Part shown: piece after piece, positions 10,641 through 19,091 of the stretch
How positions within the stretch are numbered: position 1 is the first letter of the stretch
Layout of the letters: each line of letters opens with the position of its first letter
NCBI GenBank assembly: GCA_963575745.1
Contig: CAUYUJ010017862.1
Coordinates: forward strand, 1 to 52,500
Reading direction: 5' to 3'
Length of the DNA: 52,500 nucleotides
Source of the DNA: Prorocentrum cordatum
Lineage: Eukaryota; Sar; Dinophyceae; Prorocentrales; Prorocentraceae
Notes under the pieces: model-generated
What the model saw: the letters and a program-made list of their open reading frames with translations, nothing else
Told to the model about the DNA's origin: nothing
The model's database searches: none
Position numbers and translations under genes: made by a program

Positions 10641-11130
10641 TCACCGCACGCGGACTCAGAGTGCTCTGGGACACTCCCGGAGCGTTCCGGAGCGCGCTGG
10701 AAGGGCCGCGGCGCCCGACACATCCTCCACAATATCCAGCTCTCAGAGATCCCAGATTTATCCCAATCCAATTTTGTCCCCATCACGGGGGGACAAAGTC
10801 AGGAGCGAAACAAGGACGTACATGTACATGAATCCACGCTGGTTTCGAGAGCACGCATTGCACAAATGTTCGTATAACGCGGCGGGTCTCGCGAATCGAG
10901 GGGCCGTGTTCATGTACATAGCTGGGCGCGTACGTCCTTTGTGGGCTCCCTACAAAGGTTCTGATACCACTGCGCCCCAGACCTGACCAGGGGTGTTCCT
11001 GCCCTGAATTTCGAGGCGAATGCAGCCGTGGCAACGAGGGAAGGGTAGCAGGTGGCAGCAGTATCCGTATCCCCGGACACGCGACGCCCTTACTGAATAT
11101 GTTTCGCTGAGCGCCCCCCAGAAGTCCCAA
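10641..11130. other. Unassigned
   Basis: Contains short inverted pieces (ACGTACATGTACAT near 10815). No gene recognised. Confidence 0.4.
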
Positions 11131-11230
11131 CCCAATCCTTTCCCAGGGACCGGCTTTTAATTTTCGTCCTAAGCCGTTTTGGGGGGGACCCAAGGCCCTG
11201 TGAGGGCCTCCAGCCGAAAACGGAGAAACA
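11131..11230 (+). repeat. Family C copy
   Basis: Holds TTTTCGTCCTAAGCCGTTTT, then CCCAAGGCCCTGTGAGGGCC and CCGAAAACGG. The matching phrase (a CCGG-TTTTCATCCTGAGTCG core followed by GAGGGCCCCCGGAGGCCGA) recurs at 12400-12556, 13340-13460, 43485-43610, 48115-48285 (minus) and 51024-51090. Confidence 0.6.
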
Positions 11231-11254
11231 AACATCCCTTCTTGTTGATTTCAC

Positions 11255-11720
11255 GACGTGAGGATTCCTGAATCTCCACCTTCCACACTTTCCCACCAGC
11301 AGGTGGGTGGCTGCTTCAGTGATCTTCTCGAGGGACAAAGAGAAGGCAGAGACATGAACTTCTGGAGCTCCGCTTGGATCTGTTGGATCTGGGTTGGACC
11401 CCCTCCCTGGCGCGCAGAGCGTGCCATGGTGGTCCAGCGCCGATCCGAGAAACGCACACGGAGCTCTCGAAGTGTAGGTCTCTGCAGTTTTTCGCCTTGA
11501 AGCAGCCACCTTCTTGTCAGAAAGTATGGAAGATAGAGAGTCAAGGAAGAGGGACAACAAGTGCAGGGACATCAGCTTCCGGAGCTCCGCGTGGATTTCT
11601 CGGGCTCGGCGCCGGACCCCATGGCGGCGCCTGCGGCGCCGCATGCCTGGGTCTTCTCCCCTTCTGAGCCCCTGGCTTCGTCTTACAGTCGGGGCCCTGA
11701 AGAAGGAACCCTTTTCGTTG
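11255..11720. repeat. Two diverged direct repeats of about 215 bp
   Basis: The first copy (about 11285-11510) and second copy (about 11500-11715) share GACATGAACTTCTGGAGCTC versus GACATCAGCTTCCGGAGCTC, then GGATCTGTTGG versus GGATTTCTCGG. On the minus strand both translate into a similar helix (IQAELQKFMSL and IHAELRKLMSL), so a duplicated coding exon is possible. I do not recognise the protein. Confidence 0.45.
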
Positions 11721-12320
11721 GGAAGGGGCTCCGTGTTCCTTGATAGTTTCACGGCTTGCCTCAGGTTTCCCCAAGGTTTTCGATGGGGAATCGAAGTTTA
11801 ACTTATGGAAAAGGAGGGGCCTCGTTCCTTATTTAGGGTTCCTTAGGTCAACGCCCCGACTGTACCCGATCGGCGGATTGTGGGGCGCGTGGCGAAGCGC
11901 GAGGGGCGCAAGCTGTGGATCCGCGCCGAGCTTCGCGCGGTGGACGCGGAGGCGCCGGGTGGCGCGGGCGGCGCCCTGTACGCGGAGCTCTGATGCGATC
12001 GACATGCGTATGAGGAGGAGGAGGAGGAGGAGGAGGAGGAAGAGGAGGAGGCACCCATACCCTTAGCATTCCCTCGAGATTCGCCCCGAGATTCGGGTCA
12101 GAGCGCACCCGCGGGAGGGGTCCGGGGGAGTAGCGGCATCAGTACCATCTGGTTTCCCCCAAGAATTGGTGCGCCAGCCATCGGCTCAGTGGGTGTCTTG
12201 AGGTAGGTTCCAGGGCGCGAAGTGGCGCTCAACTGGGCTGGGCCCTCTCACATCACTGATACTGCATTCGTTGGTTTTCGGAGGAAAGGTGGTTTGATCT
12301 CAGGGCAGTTGTGTTTCATC
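11721..12320. other. Unassigned, with short (AGG)n
   Basis: GC-rich. An (AGG)n run lies at 12012-12049. No gene recognised. Confidence 0.4.
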
Positions 12321-12324
12321 TTGA

Positions 12325-12395
12325 GAGAAGGAAAAGGCCTTCGCAGAAGGCGGTGGGGCTTCTCAGAAGCCCTCCGGCCTTTCTGAGAAGTTGTC
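12325..12395. repeat. Family D copy
   Basis: Three palindromes of the CTTCTCAGAAGG type, including CTTTCTGAGAAGTTGTCT, which also occurs in the copy near 9060. Confidence 0.65.
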
Positions 12396-12399
12396 TGCC

Positions 12400-12556
12400 C
12401 AAACCCCCGACGTCATGATCTGTTACACTGTTCATTACGTCGACCCCCAGAGTTCTCGACCCATCCCCTGGGGCAGGTTTCTCATCCTGAGTCATTTTTT
12501 GACCGTCCCGCGGCCCAGCGAGGGCTCCCGGAGGCCGAACGAAACGACAAACCTTC
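12400..12556 (+). repeat. Family C copy
   Basis: Starts with ACCCCCGACGTCATGATCTG, continues with TTACGTCGACCCCCAGAG and CCCATCCCCTGGGGCAGG, and ends with the TCATCCTGAGTC core and GGAGGCCGAACG. The minus-strand copy at 48115-48285 follows the same order. Confidence 0.7.
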
Positions 12557-12568
12557 CGTCGTGGTTTT

Positions 12569-12739
12569 TCGGGGGTGGACAGACCTCCTACCCTGACACG
12601 TCGATTAAGGAATTGGCCGTTTTCGGTTCGCGAGAGGGCGTCGCGGCCGTCATTTTTGCGGGTCCAGGTCCGTCGGTTTCGGTCCCAGGCCGTTTTCACC
12701 AAGGGGAGGTTTGCTACAGGGAGGTCTGTCCACCGCCGA
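12569..12739 (+). mobile_element. 171-bp TIR element (MITE family 1), copy 1
   Basis: The termini are TCGGGGGTGGACAGACCTCC and GGAGGTCTGTCCACCGCCGA, inverted repeats with one mismatch in 20. The other two copies in the window (41297-41467 and 50853-51023) are also exactly 171 bp, while the flanks differ, which fixes the ends. There is no coding capacity and no clear target duplication, so the superfamily is open. The element follows a family C copy. Confidence 0.85.
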
Positions 12740-13212
12740 GTTCTGTCATGGCCCGAGGGGGTCTGGGGTGTGTCTGTGGGGGAAGCCTCAGACATGTCAG
12801 AGGAAGGCCGGGGGGCTCCTCAGAGCCTTCCGGGACGGCCCGCCCCTCCGGACGGCCCCCCGACGGCCCGCCGCCGACGAGGACCGACAGCAGTGCCAGG
12901 CCCCTTTTGGCAGCGGGGGCCCGCAGCGGGCGGCGCTGCGGGCTTTGCCCATAGGGAAGACAGCGACCCAGACATCCGGCTGCCCCAGTTTTTTCGACCC
13001 CTCCTCCTCCCCCTCCTCCTCCTTGTCCTCCTCCTCCTCCTCCTCCTCGGGCTCGGGCTGCCGGCGTCGGTGTGTCGGCCGAACGCAGCCGCCCCGCCCC
13101 CCCGGAGGGGGGCGAGCTCGCCCCAGGGTGGGCGCGAGCAAGCTTAGGCTTGGGTCGGGCGTGGGGGGGGACCCCGCCACGCGCAGAGGGGGGTGGGGGG
13201 AGGGGGGAGGGT
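12740..13212. other. Unassigned, with (CCT)n
   Basis: GC-rich. A (CTC)n tract lies at about 12998-13052 and G runs at 13160-13210. No gene recognised. Confidence 0.4.
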
Positions 13213-13320
13213 TTCTTAAAGGCACCCCTGCTTCTCAGAAGGCGCGGGCCTTATCTATAGATGTAAGGCCGGCGCCTTCTAAGAAGCAGCCTGCTTCTAA
13301 GAAGTCCTCCCCCCTCCCCC
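13213..13320. repeat. Family D copy
   Basis: Holds CTTCTCAGAAGGCGCGGG and the inverted GCGCCTTCTAAGAAGC and CTTCTAAGAAG. The two halves (13230-13248 and 13272-13308) face each other. Confidence 0.6.
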
Positions 13321-13339
13321 CACCCCCTTGTGCGCGCCG

Positions 13340-13460
13340 CCAATGGACCCCGGAGGTCTGGACCACTTCTCCAGGGCCGGTTTTTCGTCCCGAGTCGTTT
13401 TTTGTCGCGCCCGAGGCCATGCGAGGGCCCCCGGGGGCCGAAGACGGCCCCAAAGCCGCT
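13340..13460 (+). repeat. Family C copy
   Basis: Contains CCGGTTTTTCGTCCCGAGTC, GTCGCGCCCGAGGCCATG and GAGGGCCCCCGGGGGCCGA. It is one of the clearest copies of the family core. Confidence 0.65.
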
Positions 13461-13601
13461 GCTCCAGTTTTTTGGTAGGAGCGTCGGCTCTCTGGGAAAG
13501 GCCGCCTGCCCAGCAGCGGCCGCGGTGGGTTCTGGTCAGCGTCTGTTGTGGGGCGTCGTGCCCCTCATTTCCGTACCCGCTTCCGGCGTCCAGAGGAGCT
13601 G

Positions 13602-13874
13602 GACGGGCTGTCCATCGCGGGCGTCAAGCTCAAGTCCCGAGGAAGAGACCGCGGCAGGAGCATGACTCCTCGGAGGTCCGCGAGGGTTGTTTTGGATCTG
13701 CGCGGTGCCCCCCCACGGCGGCGGCGCGACAGGGAGGGGGGCCCATCTCAGGTCCAAGAAGACCGCGCGGGGGTCATGCGGATGCGGCTGTTTCTTCCTC
13801 TCGAGCCCGAGTCGGAGGATCCAGAGCTGCGCAACCGGCGGTGGACGACGCGCGACGGCATGTTATGCGCGTGA
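13602..13874 (+). CDS. Candidate exon of an unknown gene
   Basis: From 13602 the frame reads ELDGLSIAGVKLKSRGRDRG and stays open to a TGA at 13872-13874. The first 13 codons all end in G or C, as expected for dinoflagellate coding sequence. An acceptor-like CCGGCGTCCAG precedes the start. The rest is Arg-rich and ends LRNRRWTTRDGMLCA. I do not recognise the family, and the true exon may be shorter. It could also be chance in GC-rich DNA. Confidence 0.3.
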   Translation, partial: DGLSIAGVKLKSRGRDRGRSMTPRRSARVVLDLRGAPPRRRRDREGGPSQVQEDRAGVMRMRLFLPLEPESEDPELRNRRWTTRDGMLCA

Positions 13875-14080
13875 CCATCGCTCCTTCTCCTCCTGCTCAT
13901 CATCCCCTCTCCTGCTTCTCCTCCCCCTCCTTCCCGATCCTCCCCCTCTCCCTCCGCCCTGTCCCTCCTTCCCCTTCCACGGTCCCCCTCTCCCCTCGCA
14001 CACTTTCCTTCCCCCTCACTATTTTCCGCCGTCTCCCCCCTCTCTCCCCCAAGCCTCGGTATCTTTGAACCAGTCCACAT
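13875..14080. repeat. Pyrimidine-rich tract
   Basis: About 200 bp of C and T with few purines. No SL relic follows it. Confidence 0.8.
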
Positions 14081-14670
14081 CCCATCCCCATCACCTTCGA
14101 GACCCCCACCAAATCACCATCCCAGTTGGGGATACACGCCTCAAAACCCGAAGGGAACGACCTATATCCCCATCTAGGGGGGTACATCGGCCAGTTGGGC
14201 CCAGGCCACGCCGCTGGGGATGGGGATCAGTTAAACGATACTCACAGCCTCTCCCCAACCCATATCCCCCTCCCTCTTCCTCATCGTCAGTGATCTCGGA
14301 GGCCTGGAGGTTGGCACCACCACCGATACCGGCGGTGTGCCTTCACCGAGGGAAGTTGATCCCGATCCTGATGGTGGTGATGGTAATCTTCGGGCTTCCT
14401 AGGTGGCAGAAGATTATCATTCAGTCGGGTCTGTCCCTCTACAGGAGGACTATTCAACAATACATAATCTAGGGACCAATGTTTGATCATTGTTTGAATA
14501 TGTTTGAGCATTTTTTTTTCGTCCAAACTCCCTTTGCAGGGGGACATGCCCGACCTCAGATTCCCACCAGCGCCACAATCTAGGCTCATCCTTCTCAGGT
14601 GGACGCACCCCCATGTTTTGGTGTTGGTGCCCGCTTCCAAGCCTCCAGTTACTCTTGTTGTTGAATCGCT
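14081..14670. other. Unassigned
   Basis: Includes CCCATCCCCATC-type repeats (14090-14190) and an ATAATCT-containing moderate-GC stretch. No gene recognised. Confidence 0.4.
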
Positions 14671-15260
14671 TCGTTCATTCCGGCGGTCCGTATTGTGCCA
14701 TCGTTGGTGTTTGCCTGCTCGTTCGTGGCTTTTTGGGGCCACTTGGGAGCCGTTTTGGGGCCTCTTGGAGCCCTCGTGGGAGCCGTTTTGGGGCGGGGCT
14801 TCTTTTGGGGCCTCTTGGGGGCCTCGTGGGGCCTCGACGGGGCCTCCTGGGCTCTCTGGGGAGCCCCTTGGGGCGGAAGGCTCGAACTTGTGGTTCGTAT
14901 TCCTCCTCCTGGGCCCCTCTTGGGGCCGTCTTGGGGCCCTCTTGGGCGATCTTGGGGCTCTTCTGCGGGCCTGTCGGGTTGTCATGGGGCGGTCTCGGGG
15001 GGCCTCTGGGGCCACCTTGGAGCGTCGAACGCCAGAAAACCAGAGAACGCGGAAAACATTGAAAAACACAAGCGAGCAAGCAAGCATGACCAAGCATCTG
15101 GAAGGACGCGTGAGAAAAAGACAAGAATACATCATTAGTGCCTCTCTTTGGGTGCCCTTGGTCCTCTTGGCGCGCTCTTGGGGCTTCTTTTGGGGCCTTT
15201 TGGGGCCGTCTTGGGGCCATCTTGGGTGTCTTGGAGCGCTCTTGGGCCGTGATTCCGATT
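14671..15260 (+). repeat. Family E composite repeat copy
   Basis: Two arrays of CTTGGGGCC units are separated by the core GGCTCGAACTTGTGGTTCG (14878-14897). The second array ends in the core TTGGAGCGTCGAACGCCAG (15028-15046) followed by GAAAAC-rich sequence, then a third array. The order matches the other full copies. Peptides such as GASWGPLG repeats are artefacts. Confidence 0.75.
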
Positions 15261-15373
15261 CGTTGGCCCTTTTGGAGTTGCCTGGAGGGTCATGGTGTCG
15301 CACTTGGGGCGATCCGGAGGGCCCCGACAACCGCCCTCGGGAGTTCAGCATCCTTGAGCGGACCGTGGCAGGA

Positions 15374-15562
15374 GCTACTCCAGATTTCATAATAAAGGGA
15401 GGGGGGTCTCATTTCGGGGGGGGTCTCTTCCAGGCTATCTTGGAGGGCCTGGGGGGGTCTGGGGACGATGTTTTGGAGGGTTCTCCCACAGGGGGGGGGT
15501 CTGAAATGGCCTGTCTTGGAGGGTCCAGACCCCCTCCCTTTTATTACGAAATCTGGAGTAGC
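15374..15562. mobile_element. 189-bp MITE with long TIRs and 5-bp target duplication
   Basis: The left end GCTACTCCAGATTTCATAAT and the right end, as reverse complement GCTACTCCAGATTTCGTAAT, match over about 37 bp down to GGGAGGGGGTCT. The element is flanked by CAGGA on both sides (15369-15373 and 15563-15567). It lies in family E DNA. No coding capacity. Confidence 0.82.
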
Positions 15563-15924
15563 CAGGAGTCGGCCGGGGTATTTTCTAGTCTGGGGACCCC
15601 CCGGGGCCGCCCCGCGCGCGCGACCTCGATTATGCACATACTCTGTGAACCAGTTACTGGAGCTCTTAGCACGCCTCTGGCCCGTTTGGTCGGGGAGTGA
15701 TGTTCTCCCTCATCCTTCTCCGCCAGCTCGGCCCCTGCCTGCTGCCAATATTCCTCCCTGCTCGTTCTCTCCCTCTCCTGCTGGTGGTGCTGCTGCTGCT
15801 CTCGTCGCCGTCGTCCTCGTTCGCCTGGCATTGGGCCCTCGCGGGTTGTCGTGTCTGAGCTCTCGGAAAAAAAAGAAGCGGGCAACAAGCTTGCACAGCA
15901 GTAGGACTGAACCAACAGACGTTT
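15563..15924. other. Unassigned
   Basis: Contains CTG-rich and CT-rich pieces near 15770-15800. No gene recognised. Confidence 0.4.
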
Positions 15925-15996
15925 GTGTGTATGTATGTATGCATGCATGCATGCATGCATGCATGCATGTATGTATGTATGTATGTATGTATGCAT
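15925..15996. repeat. (ATGC/ATGT)n tetranucleotide tract
   Basis: Runs of GCATGCAT followed by GTATGTAT. Confidence 0.95.
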
Positions 15997-16063
15997 ACAT
16001 TTACAACGTGCAATTATACACGATGTACGTCTGTGTACGACATTCAATGGCCTTGGGCACATT

Positions 16064-16600
16064 GCGCCATCGTGCCTGTGTTGTGGGTCTGAGGCCTGTT
16101 GGATTTTCGTTGGGATCTCGTTTTGCGGAATGCTTGGGTTTTCGATTCGTGTTCCCTTTTTCCGGGCCGTCTTGTGGCCTTTTGAGCAGTCTTTGGTCGC
16201 CTTGTGGCCTCATTGGACCGTCTTGGGGCCTCTTGGGGGCCTCTTCGGCCGTCTTGGGGCGGTTTGAGGGCCTCTTGGGAAGTCTGGGAGCGTCGGAAGC
16301 TCGGACACTGGATACGTAACCGATGTGACATCAATTGTGGCCTCTCGGGGCCCTCTTGGGGAGGCTCTTGGGGCGTCTCGAAGGCTTCTTCGGCCGTCTC
16401 GGGGCCATCTTGGGTGTCTTGGGAAGCGTTGGGGCCGTCTCCGAGGCCTCTTGCACCCTCTTGGGACCCTCTCAGGGCTGTCTTGGCCCGGTTTGGGGCC
16501 TCCCTTTGTTGGGGCACCGTCCCAGAGGCCTACGCGGAACACCTTGAGAGTGCCCGGCCGCGTCCAAGAGCGCCCGGGAATGTCGTGAGTGGGGCCCGTC
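16064..16600 (+). repeat. Family E composite repeat copy
   Basis: Starts with the 5' core GCGCCATCGTGCCTGTG then TTGTGGGTCTGAGGCC, followed by CTTGGGGCC arrays and the core GGAGCGTCGGAAGC at 16287. The middle core is missing or diverged. The copy stands tail to tail with the minus-strand copy at 16700-17447. Confidence 0.75.
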
Positions 16601-16639
16601 AGAATTTTACAAACCTTCCAGAATTTCAGTATTCCTCAG

Positions 16640-16682
16640 AACTGCATTGTATATGTATGTATGTATGTGTATATATGAAACA
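16640..16682. repeat. (ATGT)n tract
   Basis: A short GTATGTATGT run between two inverted family E copies. Confidence 0.85.
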
Positions 16683-16699
16683 AATAGATATATTGGTAG

Positions 16700-17447
16700 G
16701 GGTTCCCGGGGCCCCCAAAGCGCACTGATTTGTCTTCGGCCGTTTCGGGCCCTGCGGGGGGCGCCAAAAACCGTCAAAGGGGGCCGCGATACGTCCAAGA
16801 GGGCGCCAAGATGACCTACGAACGCTCCGAGAGCGCCAAAATGATCCAAAATTGCTCCACTTTGGCTTGAAGGCAGCCCAAGGGGGCTTCAAGACGGCCA
16901 AGATGCCCTCAAAAGGACTCCGACGAGGCACTCAGGAGGCGAAACAAATATGTTTTGATGATTTTCGTCGGTTTTTCGTGTTCTCGCTGTTTCGTGCTTC
17001 CGACGGTCCGAGACAGCCCAAGATGCTCCAGAAATCAGCTCAAGATTGCCCAAGAGGCACTCAAAGAGAGCGCCACGACGGCGAAGAGAGTCCCAAGACG
17101 GCCCAAGAGTGCCCCAAGAAGGCCCAAGAGGCGCCCAAGATCGCCCAAGAGGGCCCCAAGACGGCCCAAAGAGGGCCCAAGGGAGCGAACACGAACCGAC
17201 AATCCGAGTCTTCCACTCCAAGAGGCCTCCAGAAGGCCCCAAGAGGCCCCCAACAGCGTCCAAGAGGCCCCCTAGAGGCCCTACGAGGCCCCAAAGGGGC
17301 CCCAACAGACGCCCCACGAGCACCCCAAACGGCCCCCAAGCGGCCTTCAAAACTGCCTTTGAGAGGCCCCCGGGAAGCCTTCCACGAATTCAAAACGACC
17401 TGCCAAGAAGCCTCGATGCCACAACCCAGGCACGGTGGCGGGATGGG
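16700..17447 (-). repeat. Family E composite repeat copy, inverted
   Basis: On the minus strand it starts with CCGCCACCGTGCCTGGGTTG, then shows the array, the middle core (ACCGACAATCCGAG on the plus strand near 17199), a second array, and the core CGTGCTTCCGACGGTCC on the plus strand near 16997. This is a near-complete unit of about 730 bp. Confidence 0.78.
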
Positions 17448-17764
17448 CCGAAGGTCACTATCTGGAACGTGAACCGAGAACCCGAGATCTTCGCCCCAGG
17501 AGACCCCCTGAGGGGTTAAGAGGTCCCCAAGAAGCTTGGCGACAGGACACTGGTTGACCGGTCGATGAGAGCGCAGGAGGAGGAATAAGGAAGAGGCAGG
17601 AGAGAACAGAGAATGTTGACCTCGTTATTCATGATCGCCTTGTTGTCTCAATGCGGCCAATTCTCGACCAGCTAGAACATGAGCGCGCGCGAAGCGCGCG
17701 ATGGTTCCAGTATCAATGTATGTACATAAACACATATCTCGATCTATATATTCATGTTTCAGTT
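17448..17764. other. Unassigned, with GC hairpin
   Basis: GCGCGCGAAGCGCGC near 17684-17700 can fold into a short hairpin. The phrase GAAGCGCGCGATGGTT is shared with 30203-30218. No gene recognised. Confidence 0.4.
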
Positions 17765-18280
17765 AACATAAGTGTATGCGTACGTATGAATGTGTAGTGT
17801 GTGTGTATGCAGACACAGATGCATGCATGCATGCATGCATGCAATTATGCATGTATATATGCATGTGTATGTAAGCATATGTGTGTGGATGTAGGTGTGC
17901 GAATGTGTATATATGTATGTTTATATGTATGCGTGCATGTATGTGTGTATCTATGTATGTATATATGTATGTACATATGCATGCACGTATGTATGTGCAT
18001 GTAAATACATATATATATATATATATGTATACATGTATGAATGCATTTATACGTATATGTACGCATGCATGTCTGTATGTAGGCATGCATTGTGGATGAG
18101 TGTAGTTTGGTACGTACGCATGTGCGTATGCGTATGCATGCATGCATGCATGCATGCACGGATGCATGTATGTATGTTTGCAGTTCTGTATGTGCGTATG
18201 GTGGTATGTATGTAGGTTCGTGTATGTACTACGCACACATACACATGTATATAAATGTATATAAATATATACACACGGTC
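17765..18280. repeat. (TGTA/TGCA)n tract
   Basis: About 515 bp of ATGT, ATGC and ATAT units. ORFs here give Cys-Met-Tyr or His-Thr-Tyr-Ile repeats and are artefacts. Confidence 0.95.
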
Positions 18281-18360
18281 GCCCCCCCTGTTCTGCGAAC
18301 GGCGACTGCGAACGGCGAATGATATGATACCAGAGGGGGGGGGGAGTAGGGGGAGAGGAG

Positions 18361-18690
18361 TAGGCGGAGGAGACGGAGGAGGGTGTTTTTTCATTGTTTC
18401 CCCTTCCCCGCCCTCGGAGGCGGAGTTTTTTCCTTTTTCCCATGTGAAAACACATGTTTTTTCTTACACAAATTTGTTATTGTTTTTTTTTCTCCTTCTT
18501 TTTCGGGCCCCCCCCTGGGGCGGCAGGGAAACCCCGAGGGGCCGAACGGGAGAGCGAAAAACAGGAAAACATAAACAATATGAAACACACTTTTGATTTC
18601 ACATGGGAAAAAAGGGAAACAACTCAGCCCCCGAGGGCGGGGAGGAGGACAAAAAGGAAAAACACACCCTCCTCCGTCTCCTCCGCCTAG
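18361..18690. mobile_element. Foldback element with arms of about 100 bp
   Basis: The left arm starts TAGGCGGAGGAGACGGAGGA and runs to CCCATGTGAAAACACATG near 18455. The right arm, read in reverse, starts CTAGGCGGAGGAGACGG and includes the same GGGTGT, CCCCGCCCTCGG and TTTCCCATGTGAAA phrases. The arms match at roughly 80 percent over 100 bp. There is no coding capacity and no clear target duplication. It ends about 190 bp before element B. Confidence 0.7.
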
Positions 18691-18774
18691 TCGACTCCTT
18701 GACTCAACGTTCCCGCCCGGTTTCTGCCGAATTCCGTTCCTCTTTCTCCCGTTATCTCTCCTCTTTTCTCTTCC

Positions 18775-18883
18775 CCCTCTCTCTCTCTCTCTCTTGACCC
18801 TCTCTCTCTCTATCCCCCTCCCTCTCTTGACTCTCTCTCTCTCTCCTCTCCTCTCCCTTCCACTCTCTCTCCTCCTCCCTCTG
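18775..18883. repeat. (CT)n/(CTC)n polypyrimidine tract upstream of element B
   Basis: About 109 bp are almost entirely pyrimidine, with TTGAC and TTGACC islands. The tract ends CTCCTCCCTCTG directly before the SL relic. A similar tract with the same CTCCCTCTCTTGAC phrase follows element B at 25221-25234. Confidence 0.92.
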
Positions 18884-18906
18884 TCCGTAGCCATTTTTGG
18901 CTCAAG
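18884..18906 (+). other. Relic dinoflagellate spliced leader at the 5' end of element B
   Basis: TCCGTAGCC, then five T where the SL has four, then GGCTCAAG. Apart from that one T the match to the SL exon is complete. It directly abuts the polypyrimidine tract. The next bases, TCCGTAGC then TTTCGCTCAGG, look like a second, decayed SL copy in tandem. Confidence 0.92.
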
Positions 18907-18931
18907 TCCGTAGCGTTTCGCTCAGGACTTG
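18903..18931 (+). other. SL-junction hairpin, element B
   Basis: CAAGTCC and GGACTTG form a perfect 7-bp stem; inside, two mismatches are followed by AGCG-TTT-CGCT, a 4-bp stem with a 3-base loop. As in element A, the leading CAAG is the 3' end of the SL. The sequence differs from that of element A but the pairing is kept. Confidence 0.72.
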
Positions 18932-19091
18932 ACATTCTGGCGTGGGGGATAATTGCGGCCCCCGACCGCTCTCGCGTCTCCCCAGTGGCCTGCCCAGGCC
19001 TGGAGGCGCTGCTGCATACTGTGTACTGTACGCGGGGTTTCCCGCCTGTGGACAACACGATCTCTTTTTCGCAGAAGTTTACGGGCGGCCC

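Noticed and set aside
14504-15700. 398-codon plus-strand ORF and similar 100-300 codon ORFs in 14.5-17.5 and 27.4-32.7 kb
   Set aside because: They are made of family E units (GPSWGPLG-like peptides), are open in several frames at once and cross repeat and MITE borders.
17763-18455. 230-codon minus-strand His/Tyr/Ile-rich ORF
   Set aside because: A reading of the TGTA/TGCA repeat.
18884-18906. Native SL RNA gene at the relic
   Set aside because: An SL RNA gene would continue with a GT donor directly after CAAG and an intron. Here TCCGTAGC follows, then a LINE ORF1.
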